Part shown: piece after piece, positions 27,261 through 36,545 of the stretch
How the letters are laid out: each line of letters opens with the position of its first letter
Position numbering within the stretch: position 1 is the first letter of the stretch
Assembly: GCF_900092135.1 (NCBI RefSeq)
Contig: NZ_FMYF01000002.1
Span: forward strand, 1 to 64,000
DNA length: 64,000 nucleotides
Reading direction: 5' to 3'
Source: Raineyella antarctica
GTDB taxonomy: Bacteria > Actinomycetota > Actinomycetes > Propionibacteriales > Propionibacteriaceae
The notes under the pieces: model-generated
The model's database searches: none
Seen by the model: the letters and a program-made list of their open reading frames with translations, nothing else
Told to the model about the DNA's origin: nothing
Position numbers and translations under genes: made by a program

Positions 27261-28241
27261 ATGTCCGTTCCGTACCGTCCTCGCCGCCTCCGTACCACTC
27301 CCGCCATGCGGGCGATGGTCGCGGAGACGTCGGTCGAGCCCCGGCAGCTGGTCTATCCCGCGTTCGTCGCCGAGGGCATCACCGGCTCGCGCCCGATCTC
27401 GTCCCTGCCCGGGCAGTCCCAGCACGACCTGGACAACATCCGCCGGGTCGCCGAGGAGTGCGCCGGGCTCGGCCTGGCCGGGATCATGCTGTTCGGGGTG
27501 CCGCAGTCCAAGGATGCGACCGGCTCGGGCGCCCTGGCCGAGGACGGCATCCTCAACGTGGCCACCGCCGCGGTGAAGGACGCCGTCGGCGACGACCTGC
27601 TGGTGATGACCGACGTCTGCCTGGACGAGTTCACCGACCACGGCCACTGCGGCGTGCTGGCCGGTGACGGCCGGGTCGACAACGACGCGACCAACGAGTT
27701 GTACGCCCGGATGGCCGTCATGCACGCCGACCGCGGCGCCCACGTCGTCGCCCCCTCGGGGATGATGGACGGCCAGGTCGGCGCGATCCGCGACGCCCTC
27801 GACGCGTCGGGGCACCAGGACACCGTGATCATGGCGTACGCCGCCAAGTACGCCTCGGCCTTCTACGGCCCGTTCCGCGAGGCCGTCGACTCCTCCCTCA
27901 CCGGGGACCGCAAGACCTACCAGCAGGATCCCGCCAACGCCCGCGAGGCCCTGGTCGAGGTCGAGCTGGACCTGGCCGAGGGTGCCGACATCGTGATGGT
28001 CAAGCCTGCGCTGTCCTACCTGGACATCCTGCGCCAGGTCCGTGACGCGGTGAACGTGCCGGTCGCCGCCTACAACGTCTCCGGCGAGTACGCCATGGTC
28101 GAGGCCGCCGCCGAGCGCGGCTGGATCGACCGGGAGCGGATGGTCCGCGAGCTGCTGACCTCGATCCGCCGCGGCGGCGCCGACATCATCCTGACCTACT
28201 GGGCGATGGACTTCGCCCGCTGGGAGCGCTCGGCCCGCTGA
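27261..28241 (+). CDS. hemB: Delta-aminolevulinic acid dehydratase (porphobilinogen synthase)
   Basis: Condenses two aminolevulinate molecules. In this 326-residue protein the Schiff-base lysines lie in MAYAAKYASAFYGPFR and VMVKPALSYLD. The metal-switch region reads DVCLDEFTDHGHCG: two of the three zinc cysteines of the E. coli type are kept and the middle one is Asp, an intermediate form frequent in actinobacteria as I recall. Start ATG 27261 with GGAGGG six bases upstream; an in-frame codon at 27207 lies inside hemD. Confidence 0.96.
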   Translation: MSVPYRPRRLRTTPAMRAMVAETSVEPRQLVYPAFVAEGITGSRPISSLPGQSQHDLDNIRRVAEECAGLGLAGIMLFGVPQSKDATGSGALAEDGILNVATAAVKDAVGDDLLVMTDVCLDEFTDHGHCGVLAGDGRVDNDATNELYARMAVMHADRGAHVVAPSGMMDGQVGAIRDALDASGHQDTVIMAYAAKYASAFYGPFREAVDSSLTGDRKTYQQDPANAREALVEVELDLAEGADIVMVKPALSYLDILRQVRDAVNVPVAAYNVSGEYAMVEAAAERGWIDRERMVRELLTSIRRGGADIILTYWAMDFARWERSAR

Positions 28242-28266
28242 GCGGGAGGTGAGGACCCGTCCCGCC

Positions 28267-28290
28267 CGGCGGCCCACCGTGCGGCCGCCG
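28267..28290 (+). terminator. Hairpin after hemB
   Basis: CGGCGGCC (28267-28274) pairs with GGCCGCCG (28283-28290) around an 8-base loop. It may weaken read-through into hemL, which has its own promoter just beyond. Confidence 0.45.
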
Positions 28291-28292
28291 GC

Positions 28293-28320
28293 TTGCCCGC
28301 CGCGCGCGGGAACGTACGCT
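28293..28320 (+). promoter_or_regulatory. Promoter TTGCCC-N16-TACGCT of hemL
   Basis: The -35 and -10 boxes have 16-base spacing, followed by a leader of about 27 bases that contains AGGAGG before the hemL ATG. Confidence 0.5.
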
Positions 28321-28352
28321 GGGGCTTGCCGTCCACGCCTGCAGGAGGATCG

Positions 28353-29681
28353 ATGTCGTCGTTGCCCACGGAGCAGTCCGAGGCCCTCTACCAGCGAGCG
28401 AAGCGGGTGATCCCCGGGGGCGTCAGCTCCCCGGTGCGCGCCTTCCGCGCGGTCGGCGGCACCCCCCGGTTCATCCGCTCCGCCCGCGGTGCGTACGTCA
28501 CCGACGTCGACGGCAACGAGTACGTCGACCTGGTCGGCTCCTGGGGCCCGATGTTGCTGGGCCATGCCCATCCCGAGGTGCTCGACGCCGTCGCCCGCGC
28601 CGCGCAGCACGGCACCTCGTTCGGGGCGCCGACGGAGGCCGAGATCGACCTGGCCGAGATGATCATCGACCGCACCCCGGTCGAGCAGGTCCGGCTGGTC
28701 AACTCCGGCACCGAGGCCACCATGTCCGCCCTGCGGCTGGCCCGCGGCTACACCGGCCGCGACAAGGTGATCAAGTTCGAGGGCTGCTACCACGGCCACG
28801 TCGACTCCCTGCTGGTCGCCGCCGGCTCCGGCGCCGCGACGATGGGACACCCCTCGTCGCCGGGCGTCACCCAGGCCACCACCGCCGACACGATCGTCTG
28901 CACCTACAACGACCGGGAGAGCGTCCGGCAGGCCTTCCGCGGCCACGGCAACAACATCGCCTGCATCATCGCCGAGGCCGCCGCCGGCAACATGGGCGTC
29001 GTCCCGCCGGCCGAGGAGGACGGGGAGAACTTCACCGCCTTCCTGTCCCGGATCGCGCACGAGCACGGCGCGCTGCTGATCACCGACGAGGTGATGACCG
29101 GCTTCCGCGTCTCCCGCTCCGGCCAGTGGGGCCTGGACGGCCAGCACGGCGACCTGATGACCTTCGGCAAGGTGATGGGTGGTGGCTTCCCGGCCGCCGC
29201 CTTCGGCGGGCGCAGCGAGATCATGCAGCAGCTCTCCCCGGTCGGCCCGGTCTACCAGGCCGGCACGCTGTCCGGGAACCCGGTGGCGACCGCCGCCGGC
29301 AGCACCACCCTCCGGCTGGCCACCGAGGAGGTCTACGCCCAGATCGACCGCAGCTCCGAGCTGCTCCGGGCCGAGATCGGCAAGGCGCTGGACGCCTTCC
29401 AGGTGCCGCACGTCATCCAGCACACCGGCAACCTGTTCTCGGGCTTCTTCACCCCTGAGGGCACCACCGAGGTGCCGGACTGGAAGGCCGCCGCCACCCA
29501 GCGCGAGGATGTCTTCGCGGCCTTCTTCCACGGTCTGCTCGCCAACGGGGTGTACCTCGGCCCGTCCTGCTACGAGGCCTGGTTCCTCTCGGCGGCACAC
29601 GACGACGCCGCCCTGGACCGGATCTTCGACGCCCTGCCCAAGGCCGCCGCCGCGGCCCGGCTGGCGATGACCAAGGCCTGA
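28353..29681 (+). CDS. hemL: Glutamate-1-semialdehyde 2,1-aminomutase
   Basis: A PLP enzyme converting glutamate-1-semialdehyde to 5-aminolevulinate. Of 442 residues: [12 protein letters not shown] at the N-terminus, [28 protein letters not shown] and the PLP Lys273 in [18 protein letters not shown]. Start ATG 28353 preceded by AGGAGG. It completes the C5 branch begun by HemA, although it is transcribed last in the cluster. Confidence 0.96.
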   Translation: MSSLPTEQSEALYQRAKRVIPGGVSSPVRAFRAVGGTPRFIRSARGAYVTDVDGNEYVDLVGSWGPMLLGHAHPEVLDAVARAAQHGTSFGAPTEAEIDLAEMIIDRTPVEQVRLVNSGTEATMSALRLARGYTGRDKVIKFEGCYHGHVDSLLVAAGSGAATMGHPSSPGVTQATTADTIVCTYNDRESVRQAFRGHGNNIACIIAEAAAGNMGVVPPAEEDGENFTAFLSRIAHEHGALLITDEVMTGFRVSRSGQWGLDGQHGDLMTFGKVMGGGFPAAAFGGRSEIMQQLSPVGPVYQAGTLSGNPVATAAGSTTLRLATEEVYAQIDRSSELLRAEIGKALDAFQVPHVIQHTGNLFSGFFTPEGTTEVPDWKAAATQREDVFAAFFHGLLANGVYLGPSCYEAWFLSAAHDDAALDRIFDALPKAAAAARLAMTKA

Positions 29682-29706
29682 CGGCCGGCCCACGAGCAGG
29701 AGCGAC

Positions 29707-30357
29707 ATGACCCAGGCCCTCGTCCACCTCTGCCGCCACGGCCAGGTGCACAACCCCGGCACCGTCCTCTACGGACGGCTGCCTGACTTCCACCTCTCCG
29801 ACCTCGGCCGGCAGATGGCCGACCGGCTCGGGGAGTACTTCGCCGACCGCGACGTCGCCCACCTGCGCTGCTCCCCGCTGGAGCGGGCCCAGGAGACGAT
29901 GGCGCCGATCGCCGCCGGCCACGCCGACCTGCAGGTCGTCACCGACGAGCGCCTGATCGAGGCCTGGAACCACTTCCAGGGCCGGGTGTTCAACGGGATG
30001 CGGTCCGACCTGCGTGACCCGCGCCTGTGGCACTACCTGCTCAACCCGATGCTGCCCTCCTGGGGCGAGCCGTACGCCGAGCAGGTCGCCCGGATGCTGG
30101 AGGTGGTCCGCGAGGCCGCCGAGGTGGCCGATGGACACGAGGCCGTGATCGTCTCGCACCAGCTGCCGATCTGGATGGCCCGCCGCGGCGCCGAGGGCCT
30201 GCGGCCGGCGCACAACCCGCTGAAGCGCCAGTGCACGCTCGCCTCGGTCACCACCCTGGCCGTGACAGACGGGGTGGTCAGCTTCGTCGGCTACGACGAG
30301 CCGTGCCGCGACCTGTTGCCGACCAAGAAGCGAAAGGGGTTCGTCGCCGGTGCCTGA
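29707..30357 (+). CDS. Histidine phosphatase (phosphoglycerate-mutase-like)
   Basis: A 216-residue branch-1 histidine phosphatase. The phosphorylated His lies in HLCRHGQVHNPG, the second Arg in CSPLERAQET and the second catalytic His in VIVSHQLP. The substrate is unknown. From memory it equals M. tuberculosis Rv0525, which also stands between heme and cytochrome c maturation genes. The next gene starts inside its 3' end (8-base overlap), so translation is probably coupled. Confidence 0.87.
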   Translation: MTQALVHLCRHGQVHNPGTVLYGRLPDFHLSDLGRQMADRLGEYFADRDVAHLRCSPLERAQETMAPIAAGHADLQVVTDERLIEAWNHFQGRVFNGMRSDLRDPRLWHYLLNPMLPSWGEPYAEQVARMLEVVREAAEVADGHEAVIVSHQLPIWMARRGAEGLRPAHNPLKRQCTLASVTTLAVTDGVVSFVGYDEPCRDLLPTKKRKGFVAGA

Positions 30358-30958
30358 CCAGACCACACCCGTCCGCCGTACCGTCCGGGGCATTGCCGCA
30401 GCCGTCCTGTCCCTCGGGCTGGCCGCCGGCCTCGCCGCCTGCGGTGGCGGCTCCGACAGCGTGAACACCCAGAGCGGCTTCGTCAGCGGTGACGGCGGGG
30501 TGACGATCCTTTCGCCCGACAAGCGCCCCGCGGCGCCGGTGGTCTCCGGACCGGTGCTCGGCGGCCAGGGCGCCACGTTGTCCACCAAGGCCTCGGCGGG
30601 CAAGGTCCTGGTCCTGAACGTGTGGGGCTCCTGGTGCGCACCGTGCCGGGCGGAGGCCCCCGGGCTGGTGGCGGCCGCGGCCCGTACGACCGACCGCGCC
30701 GACTTCATCGGACTCAACACCCGTGACCTCGACCCACATCCGGCGGAGGCGTTCGAGCGCGGCTTCGGGGTGAAGTACCCCAGCATCTACGACCCGGCCG
30801 GCAAGCTGCTGCTGGAGTTCTCCGACCAGCTGCCGCCCTCCGGCATCCCCTCGACCCTGGTGATCGACGCGCAGGGCCGGGTCGCCGCCCGGATCATCGG
30901 CGCGACCACCGAGACGACGCTGGTCGGCGTGATCGACGACGTCATCGCGGGCAAGTGA
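30350..30958 (+). CDS. resA: TlpA/ResA-like thioredoxin lipoprotein
   Basis: An exported thiol-disulfide reductase, expected to reduce apocytochrome c for heme attachment. Residues 11-30 form a lipoprotein signal ending in the lipobox LAAC (Cys31). The redox site is WCAPC in LNVWGSWCAPCRAEAPG, and the cis-Pro loop is GIPSTLVID. 202 residues in total. It sits directly before ccdA with a GTGA overlap, which fits a role as the electron acceptor of CcdA. Confidence 0.92.
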   Translation: MPDQTTPVRRTVRGIAAAVLSLGLAAGLAACGGGSDSVNTQSGFVSGDGGVTILSPDKRPAAPVVSGPVLGGQGATLSTKASAGKVLVLNVWGSWCAPCRAEAPGLVAAAARTTDRADFIGLNTRDLDPHPAEAFERGFGVKYPSIYDPAGKLLLEFSDQLPPSGIPSTLVIDAQGRVAARIIGATTETTLVGVIDDVIAGK

Positions 30959-31743
30959 CGGGGACGGTCACCACGATGCTTCCCCTCGACATCGCCGGCT
31001 GGGCGACGGAGGCCGTCGGCGGCGCGATGCTGCTGGCGGTGCCGATCGCCCTGCTGGCCGGCCTGGTCTCCTTCTTCTCCCCCTGCGTGGTGCCGCTGCT
31101 GCCGGGCTACCTGTCGTACGCCACAGGCCTGGGCGCCTCCGACGTGCTGGAGGACAGCCGGAGCCACCGCGGCCGGATGCTGCTCGGCAGCCTGCTGTTC
31201 GTGCTCGGGTTCGCCGTCGTCTTCGTCGCGGCCGGTGTCGCGGCCGGGACCCTGGGCCGCGGCCTGCTCACCCACCAGGTCATCATCACCCGGGTGATCG
31301 GCGTCCTGACCATCCTGATGGGGCTGATGTTCGCGGGGGTGGTCCCGCTCGGGGACCGCGACACCCGGATCAAGCGCCTGCCGAAGGCCGGACTGGCGGC
31401 CGCCCCCGTACTGGGCTTCGTCTTCGGGCTCGGCTGGACGCCCTGCATCGGCCCGACCCTGTCGATGGTGCTGACCCTGGCGATGAACGAGGGCAGCGCG
31501 GTGCGCGGCGGCGTGCTCGCCTTCGTCTACTGCCTCGGCCTGGGCATCCCGTTCGTGCTCGCCGCCGTCGCGTTCTCGCGGATGCAGCGGCTGGTCAGGT
31601 TCGTCCGCCGGCACCAGAGGGTCGTGATGCGGATCGGCGGGTTCACCATGGCAGCGGTCGGCGTCCTGCTGGTCTCCGGGCTGTGGGAACGGCTGATGGC
31701 CGTGATCCGGGTCTGGGCCGCTGGCTTCGGGACGTTCCTGTGA
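30955..31743 (+). CDS. ccdA: Cytochrome c biogenesis thiol transporter CcdA
   Basis: A 262-residue membrane protein with six hydrophobic helices that carries reducing equivalents from cytoplasmic thioredoxin across the membrane. The two redox cysteines are in FFSPCVVPLLPGYLSY and LGWTPCIGPTL. GTG start overlapping the preceding gene, and a GTGA overlap with resB, place it in the System II maturation operon. Confidence 0.94.
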   Translation: MTGTVTTMLPLDIAGWATEAVGGAMLLAVPIALLAGLVSFFSPCVVPLLPGYLSYATGLGASDVLEDSRSHRGRMLLGSLLFVLGFAVVFVAAGVAAGTLGRGLLTHQVIITRVIGVLTILMGLMFAGVVPLGDRDTRIKRLPKAGLAAAPVLGFVFGLGWTPCIGPTLSMVLTLAMNEGSAVRGGVLAFVYCLGLGIPFVLAAVAFSRMQRLVRFVRRHQRVVMRIGGFTMAAVGVLLVSGLWERLMAVIRVWAAGFGTFL

Positions 31744-33398
31744 GCCGGGCCGGGGTGACGACCACCGTCGAGACCACGCAGGAACCGACCAGCGCCGCGA
31801 CCGGCGGCAGCACAGGAGACCGGATGAAGAAGACACGCAAGGGCGGCACGGAGAAGCCCCGGGCGCTGTCCCTGGCGGAGACCGGCCGCTGGCTCTGGAC
31901 CCAGCTGACGTCGATGCGTACGGCCCTGGTGCTGCTGTTCCTGCTGGCCCTGGCGGCGATCCCCGGCGCGATGGTGCCGCAGAAGTCGATCTCGCCGGCC
32001 CGGGTGCTGGAGTTCAAGACAGCCAACCCGGACCTGGCCAAGGTCTACGAGTCGCTCAGCCTGTTCAACGTCTACACCTCGCCGTGGTTCTCGGCGGTCT
32101 ACCTGCTGCTGTTCATCTCCCTGATCGGCTGCATCCTGCCCCGGGTCCGGGTCTATTTCAAGGCTGTCCGGGCCGAGCCGCCGGCCACCCCCCGCCGGCT
32201 GGACCGGCTGCCCGAGTCCACCACCTCCTCCACCACCCGCTCCGCCGAGGAGGCGCTGACGGCGGCCGCCACGCTCCTGAAGTCCCGCCACTTCCGGGTC
32301 GTGCGCCGGGGCGACTCGGTCGCCGCGGAGCGCGGCTACCTGCGCGAGTTCGGCAACCTGCTCTTCCACGTGAGCATGGTGGTGCTGCTGATCGGCGTCG
32401 CCTGGACCAACCTGTTCGGCTACAAGGGCACCTCGATCGTCGTCACCGGCCAGGGCTTCTCGAACAACATCACCCAGTACGACGACTTCACCGGCGGCGG
32501 CCTGTTCTCCCCGCGCAACCTCCCGCCGTTCTCGCTGAGCCTGGACGACTTCGTCGTACGCTTCGAGACCGGCCCGGTGCAGACCGGCGCGGCCCGCCAG
32601 TTCACCGCGCACCTGACCGTCACCGACGCGCCCGGCGCCACCCCGCACAAGGAGGTGCTCGAGGTGAACAGCCCGGTCCAGGTCGGCGGCACCCAGATCC
32701 ACCTGTCCTCCCACGGCTACGCGCCGATCGTCTCGGTCACCGACGGCAACGGCAACGTCGCCTTCAACGGGCCGGTGGTGTTCCTGCCCCAGGACGGCAA
32801 CTTCACCTCGACCGGGGCGATCAAGGCGCTCGACGCCCGCCCGGAGGTGCTCGCCTTCCAGGGCTTCTTCCTGCCGACGGCGACCGTCGACCAGCGTGGC
32901 CCGCACTCGCTCTTCCCGGACGCCCTGGTGCCGGAACTGTTCCTCAACGCCTGGACCAGCCCGCCCGGCCCCGAGACGGGCAAGCCGCAGAGCGTCTACT
33001 CGCTCGACACGACCGGGATGACCCAGATCAAGACCGCCGAGGGCACGCCGCTCGCGGTGAAGCTCAAGCAGGGCGACTACGTCGACCTGCCGGACGGGCG
33101 CGGTCGCCTCACCTTCGTCGGCTGGCAGCGCTGGGCCCAGCTGCAGATGTCCTCCAGCCCCGGCCTGGGGCTGACCGTGGGATCGGTCGGCGCGGCGATC
33201 GTCGGCCTGATGCTCTCGCTGTTCATCCGCCCCCGGCGCCTCTGGGCCCGGGCGGTCGAGGGCGAGGACGGACGTACGCTCGTCGAGGTCGGCGGGCTGG
33301 ATCGTGCCGATGCCCGGACCGGGCTCGATGATGATGTGGCGGCGGTCGTCGCCGTGATGGATGATGGGGCGACGCCGTCGTCCGAAGGGGATGAGTGA
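31740..33398 (+). CDS. resB: Cytochrome c biogenesis protein ResB
   Basis: A 552-residue membrane protein, part of the System II heme lyase. Transmembrane helices lie near residues 60-80, 115-135, 200-220 and 480-500, with a large extracytoplasmic domain between the third and fourth. The motif FGNLLFHVSMVVLL carries the conserved His. The N-terminus has an extra Thr-rich tail of about 40 residues. The GTG at 31740 overlaps the ccdA stop; an in-frame start at 31683 lies within ccdA and is unlikely. Confidence 0.93.
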   Translation: MSRAGVTTTVETTQEPTSAATGGSTGDRMKKTRKGGTEKPRALSLAETGRWLWTQLTSMRTALVLLFLLALAAIPGAMVPQKSISPARVLEFKTANPDLAKVYESLSLFNVYTSPWFSAVYLLLFISLIGCILPRVRVYFKAVRAEPPATPRRLDRLPESTTSSTTRSAEEALTAAATLLKSRHFRVVRRGDSVAAERGYLREFGNLLFHVSMVVLLIGVAWTNLFGYKGTSIVVTGQGFSNNITQYDDFTGGGLFSPRNLPPFSLSLDDFVVRFETGPVQTGAARQFTAHLTVTDAPGATPHKEVLEVNSPVQVGGTQIHLSSHGYAPIVSVTDGNGNVAFNGPVVFLPQDGNFTSTGAIKALDARPEVLAFQGFFLPTATVDQRGPHSLFPDALVPELFLNAWTSPPGPETGKPQSVYSLDTTGMTQIKTAEGTPLAVKLKQGDYVDLPDGRGRLTFVGWQRWAQLQMSSSPGLGLTVGSVGAAIVGLMLSLFIRPRRLWARAVEGEDGRTLVEVGGLDRADARTGLDDDVAAVVAVMDDGATPSSEGDE

Positions 33399-34393
33399 TG
33401 GATTTCGCTGCATATTCGAACCTCGCGATGATGACCGCGTGGCTGCTCTACCTGGTCGCGATGATGGTCTTCGGCCTGGAGTGGGCGATGGCCCGCCGGG
33501 TCCCGGACGAGACCGTCGCCGAGACGGCCGAGCCGGCCCTCGTCGGTGCGACGGTGGGAGCCGCTGAGGCGGCCGGGACGGCCGACGGTACGTCGCACCG
33601 TACGGTGCGCACCTCGGTCACCGTCGACCCGGGACGTGCCCCGGAGGGGACCGACAAGTGGGGCCGGATCGCGCTCGCCATCACCATGGTCGGCTGGGTC
33701 GCGAACGTGGTCGGGACGGCGCTGCGCGGGGTCGCTGCGCACCGCTTCCCGTGGGGCAACATGTACGAGTTCACCATCACCACGGTGATGTTCATCGTGG
33801 CCGCGTTCCTGGTGCTCGCGATGCGTCACCGGATGCGCTGGCTTGGCCTGCCGGTGACCCTGCTGGCGACGATCGGTGTCGGCCTGGCCGTCGAGGTCTT
33901 CTACGTCGCGGTCGCCGACCTGGTGCCGGCTCTGCACTCGTGGTGGTTCGTCGTGCACATCGTGGCCGCCTCGATCGCCGGCGCGCTGTTCAACATCGGC
34001 TCGCTGCTCTCGATCCTCTACCTGCTGCGCAAGGGCTCCGACGAGCGCGGCACCACCCGTGGCTGGCTGGCCCAGCTGCCCTCCACCAAGAAGCTGGACC
34101 TGTGGGCCTACCGGACCACCGCCGCCGGCTTCCCGCTGTGGACGTTCGCGGTCGCTGCCGGCGCAGTCTGGGCCCAGTACGCCTGGGGCCGGTTCTGGGG
34201 CTGGGACCCCAAGGAGACCTTCTCCCTGGTCACCTGGGTGATCGTCGCCGCCTACCTGCACGCCCGCCTGACGGCCGGCTGGAAGGGCTCGCGCGCCGCG
34301 ATCCTGTCGATCATCGTGTTCGTCTCGTTCTGGTTCAACTTCATCGGCGTGAACCTGGTCTTCAGCGGCCTGCACTCGTACGCCGGGGTCTGA
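33398..34393 (+). CDS. ccsA: Cytochrome c biogenesis protein CcsA (heme handling)
   Basis: A multi-helix membrane protein of about 331 residues that presents heme for attachment with ResB. The WWD-type signature is WGRFWGWDPKETFSLVTW. Conserved histidines appear in GVAAHRFPWGNMYEF, SWWFVVHI and GLHSYAGV. A soluble loop near residues 35-85 separates the first helix from the rest. The ATG at 33398 overlaps the resB stop; a GTG one codon earlier is also possible. Confidence 0.93.
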   Translation: MDFAAYSNLAMMTAWLLYLVAMMVFGLEWAMARRVPDETVAETAEPALVGATVGAAEAAGTADGTSHRTVRTSVTVDPGRAPEGTDKWGRIALAITMVGWVANVVGTALRGVAAHRFPWGNMYEFTITTVMFIVAAFLVLAMRHRMRWLGLPVTLLATIGVGLAVEVFYVAVADLVPALHSWWFVVHIVAASIAGALFNIGSLLSILYLLRKGSDERGTTRGWLAQLPSTKKLDLWAYRTTAAGFPLWTFAVAAGAVWAQYAWGRFWGWDPKETFSLVTWVIVAAYLHARLTAGWKGSRAAILSIIVFVSFWFNFIGVNLVFSGLHSYAGV

Positions 34394-34403
34394 ACCGCGT
34401 GGC

Positions 34404-35057
34404 CTAGGCGGCGCCGGCCTGCTGGGAGGTGTGGATCTGGTGCACCGCTGTGGCCACCCAGGACGCCTCCCGGGCCAGCGCCGCCGTGCGCTGCACGCCC
34501 CTGGCCTGCTGGGCCGGCCCGACCCGCCGGACCACCGGCCCGACCGCACCGATCGCGCCCAGCAGGGCGGTCGCTGAGGCGCACTCGGCGTCGTCGCTCG
34601 CCTCCCGGTAGGTCGGCGAGGTCCACCAGTTCACCAGCCTGCGGGTGAACGGCTCGTGGCTGCGCGCGTCCCGGACCGGCCACAGGTCGAGCGGGATGAA
34701 GCCCAGCGCCCGGCCGGTCCGGTGCACCAGCACCCCCTCGGCCTCCAGCCGCTCGTACAGGCTGCGGCGCACGCCGGCCTTGATCCGGTGCAGGGCCGGG
34801 ATGGGGCGCCGCTCGGTGGTCGCCAGGATCGCCAGCACCCGATCCAGCACCTCGTCCCCGGTGGGGGAGGCATCCAGCACGTGGATCCGCCCCGGCAGAC
34901 GGGGCCGCTCCGGGTGGTCGACGTCGATCCGGCCGGTCCGCCACAGCTGGCCCAGCACCGAACCGGCCAGCGCCAGGTCGACCCGGTTCCACGGCACCAC
35001 CAATCGTCCGGTCCGCCGATCGGTGAGCAGGAGCAGCAGGTTCTCGGCCCAGAGCAT
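34404..35057 (-). CDS. GPP34 (GOLPH3/Vps74-like) family protein
   Basis: A 217-residue soluble protein. The opening MLWAENLLLLLTDRRTGRL, the all-helical pattern and the VLVHRTGRALGF segment match the bacterial GPP34 family, named after the eukaryotic PI4P-binding protein GOLPH3. In actinobacteria its job is unknown. Start ATG 35057, with TACGCT six bases upstream, divergent from mtr. It converges with ccsA, which ends 10 bases away. Confidence 0.8.
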   Translation of the reverse strand: MLWAENLLLLLTDRRTGRLVVPWNRVDLALAGSVLGQLWRTGRIDVDHPERPRLPGRIHVLDASPTGDEVLDRVLAILATTERRPIPALHRIKAGVRRSLYERLEAEGVLVHRTGRALGFIPLDLWPVRDARSHEPFTRRLVNWWTSPTYREASDDAECASATALLGAIGAVGPVVRRVGPAQQARGVQRTAALAREASWVATAVHQIHTSQQAGAA

Positions 35058-35063
35058 GCCTCC

Positions 35064-35069
35064 AGCGTA
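35064..35069 (-). promoter_or_regulatory. -10 element TACGCT of the GPP34 gene (leaderless)
   Basis: The minus strand reads TACGCT, GGAGGC, then ATG. The GGAGG touches the start codon and is too close to act as a ribosome site. Confidence 0.6.
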
Positions 35070-35123
35070 GGTCGCCCCGGCCCAGCGGCCGCGGGCCCGA
35101 CGGCCGGGAGTGGTGACGTTCAC

Positions 35124-35129
35124 TACAGT
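35124..35129 (+). promoter_or_regulatory. -10 element TACAGT of mtr (leaderless)
   Basis: TACAGT, seven bases, GTG at 35137. It is divergent from the GPP34 promoter within 79 bases. Confidence 0.65.
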
Positions 35130-35136
35130 GGGGATC

Positions 35137-36540
35137 GTGCGCCATTTCGACATCTGTGTGATCGGGTCCGGGTCGGGCAACTCCATCATCGACGAGCGGT
35201 TCGCCGACCGGCAGGTCGCGATCATCGATGCCGGCGTCGGTCCGGACAAGCTCTTCGGCGGCACCTGCCTCAACCTGGGCTGCATCCCGACCAAGATGTA
35301 CGTGCACCCGGCCGACCTGGCCGCCTCGGTGCAGCACGCCCGTGACCTGGGCATCGACCTCACCCTGGACGGGGTGCACTGGCGTGCGGTCCGGGACCGG
35401 ATCTTCGGCCGGATCGACCCGATCACCGAGGCCGGCCGCCAGTGGCGTACGACCGGCATGCCGAACGTCACCCTGCTGCAGGGCCGGGCGCACTTCTCCG
35501 GGCTGCGCCGGCTCACCGTGGTGGCCGAGGACGGCAGCACCGAGGACATCACCGCCGACCAGGTCGTGATCGCCGCCGGCTCGCGGGTGCGCCGACCCGA
35601 CGTCCCCGGCGCCGAGGAGGTCACCCTGCACAGCAGCGACACCGTGATGCGGATCGACGAGCTGCCCCGCCGAATGGTCATCCTCGGCGGCGGCTTCGTG
35701 GCGGCCGAGTTCGCCCACCTCTTCTCCGCCTTCGGGGTCGAGGTGACGGTGGTCAGCCGCTCGGGGGCGCTGCTGCGCCGCGAGGACGAGGACGTCTCGC
35801 GCCGCTTCACCCAGTCGCTGTCGGAGCGCTGCACCGTGCGGCTCAAGGAGCACCTGGAGTCCTTCGAACAGCTCGAGGACGGCCGGATCCGGGTGAACAC
35901 GGTCGGACCGAGCGGCCCGGCCTCGTACGACACCGACCTGGTCCTCACCGCCATCGGGCGCACCCGCAACGGGGACACGCTGGCCACCGAGGCGACCGGG
36001 CTGGAGCTGGCCGCCGACGGCCGGATCCCCGTCGACAAGTACCAGCGCACCCCGGTGCAGGGCATCTGGGCCCTCGGCGACGTGTCCTCCGAACACCTGC
36101 TCAAGCACGTCGCGAACGCCGAGGCCCGGACCGTCCAGCACAACCTGCTGAGCCCGCACCACCCGGTCGCCACCGACCACCGGTACGTCCCGCACGCCGT
36201 CTTCGGCTCCCCGCAGGTCGCCGCCGTGGGCCTGACCGAGCAGGCCGCCCGCGCGCTGGGGATCACGTACGTCTCGGCCGTGCAGCAGTACGGCGACGTG
36301 GCGTACGGCTGGGCGATGGAGGACACCGGCCACTTCTGCAAGCTGCTCGCCGACCCGGTCACCGGCCACCTGCTCGGCGCCCACATCATCGGCCCCGAGG
36401 CATCGATCCTGATCCAGCCCGTGCTGCAGGCGATGAGCTTCGGCCTGGACGTCCGCGCGATGGCCCGAGGCCAGTACTGGATCCACCCGGCCCTCACCGA
36501 GGTGCTCGAGAACGCCCTGCTCGCCCTCCCGTTGGACTGA
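35137..36540 (+). CDS. mtr: Mycothione reductase
   Basis: A FAD-dependent pyridine-nucleotide disulfide oxidoreductase (467 residues) that reduces mycothiol disulfide. FAD loop ICVIGSGSGNS, redox pair in GGTCLNLGCIPTK (CxxxxC), NADPH loop ILGGGFVAAEF, second FAD site GIWALGDVS and the C-terminal catalytic HPALTE. The first-strand wording and the GSGSGNS loop are those of mycothione reductase rather than glutathione reductase or lipoamide dehydrogenase. mshD elsewhere in the window supports a mycothiol system. Confidence 0.93.
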   Translation: MRHFDICVIGSGSGNSIIDERFADRQVAIIDAGVGPDKLFGGTCLNLGCIPTKMYVHPADLAASVQHARDLGIDLTLDGVHWRAVRDRIFGRIDPITEAGRQWRTTGMPNVTLLQGRAHFSGLRRLTVVAEDGSTEDITADQVVIAAGSRVRRPDVPGAEEVTLHSSDTVMRIDELPRRMVILGGGFVAAEFAHLFSAFGVEVTVVSRSGALLRREDEDVSRRFTQSLSERCTVRLKEHLESFEQLEDGRIRVNTVGPSGPASYDTDLVLTAIGRTRNGDTLATEATGLELAADGRIPVDKYQRTPVQGIWALGDVSSEHLLKHVANAEARTVQHNLLSPHHPVATDHRYVPHAVFGSPQVAAVGLTEQAARALGITYVSAVQQYGDVAYGWAMEDTGHFCKLLADPVTGHLLGAHIIGPEASILIQPVLQAMSFGLDVRAMARGQYWIHPALTEVLENALLALPLD

Positions 36541-36545
36541 TCCCG

